12,629 nt of DNA, from NCBI GenBank assembly GCA_002339355.1, contig DDKQ01000112.1, positions 1-12,629 on the forward strand, read 5' to 3'. Made by a program: the position numbers and the translations under genes. Source of the stretch: Candidatus Subteraquimicrobium carltonvillense. GTDB lineage: Bacteria > Actinomycetota > Aquicultoria > Subteraquimicrobiales > Subteraquimicrobiaceae. Each line of letters opens with the position of its first letter. Position 1 is the stretch's first letter. Shown piece after piece: positions 12,525-12,629 of the stretch. Below the pieces are notes generated by a model. It was not told where the DNA came from. It saw nothing but the letters and a program-made list of their open reading frames with translations, and did no database searches.

Positions 12525-12629
12525 TCCCCGTACTTATTTTGACTCATTTTGTAGGATTTTTGACGCCGTTTAATAGATTGTTGCTAATATCTGAAAAATG
12601 CTAGGTTTTACCTGTAAGTTTTGAGAATT

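Noticed and set aside
12560..12590. TTGACG and TAATAT as a possible promoter at the end of the window
   Set aside because: The spacing is 19 bp and no gene start follows within the window, so it cannot be supported.
1..12629. CRISPR arrays, tRNA or rRNA genes, transposase genes
   Set aside because: No regularly spaced repeats, cloverleaf or rRNA-like sequence and no transposase motifs were found on either strand.

Overview
The window looks like part of a chromosome from a deep-branching, fairly AT-rich member of the Actinobacteriota, of the uncultured thermal or anaerobic kind rather than a Streptomyces-like genome. The main grounds are three adjacent genes typical of that phylum: a small RsiG-type protein (the c-di-GMP-responsive anti-sigma family), a zinc-ribbon/FHA protein, and a MerR-family protein whose two halves both resemble FtsR. 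Peptidoglycan enzymes and good Shine-Dalgarno sites fit a Gram-positive-type bacterium. The lineage is inferred from gene content, not from a marker RNA. Gene starts are often TTG or GTG, and one appears to be AUA.

Layout. 63-1864: two-gene NAD salvage operon (nicotinamidase, nicotinate phosphoribosyltransferase). 1865-2242: no intact gene; it holds a short ORF that may be a broken gene start, a GC-richer element closed by a long imperfect inverted repeat (1921-2053; structured RNA or remnant of a small mobile element), and AT-rich degenerate repeats. 2243-4874: a DUF3006 protein, a tandem HD-GYP protein and a degenerate D12-type methyltransferase. 4894-7679: D,D-carboxypeptidase, RsiG-like protein, FHA protein, FtsR-like regulator. 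7712-9770: Mut7-C RNase, a compact CcsA-like membrane protein on the minus strand, a PD-(D/E)XK-like protein and hypoxanthine phosphoribosyltransferase. 9771-10058: non-coding, with a 10-bp perfect inverted repeat. 10059-12476: a divergent pair of secreted cell-wall hydrolases, RlpA-like (minus) and NlpC/P60 (plus), which share the same kind of PcsB-like N-terminal coiled coil.

The most interesting pattern links several of these parts. The space between the two divergent hydrolases carries, on each strand, a close match to the sigma-28/WhiG promoter (TAAA-N15-GCCGATAA): TAAA-N15-ACCGATAA reading into the RlpA-like gene and TAAG-N15-GACGATAA reading into the NlpC/P60 gene. The same -10 (TTTGACCGATAA) lies upstream of the HD-GYP gene. 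The window also encodes an RsiG-like protein with the c-di-GMP signature E-x3-S-x2-R-x3-H-x3-D. I infer a c-di-GMP / anti-sigma / WhiG-type circuit that controls peptidoglycan remodelling and possibly c-di-GMP turnover. No WhiG-type sigma gene is in the window, so this remains a hypothesis.

Other oddities are an AUA start codon for the phosphoribosyltransferase, an RlpA domain that lacks the usual catalytic His, a 32-residue tandem duplication inside the N-terminal HD-GYP domain, and a methyltransferase whose DPPY motif has become YPPT.
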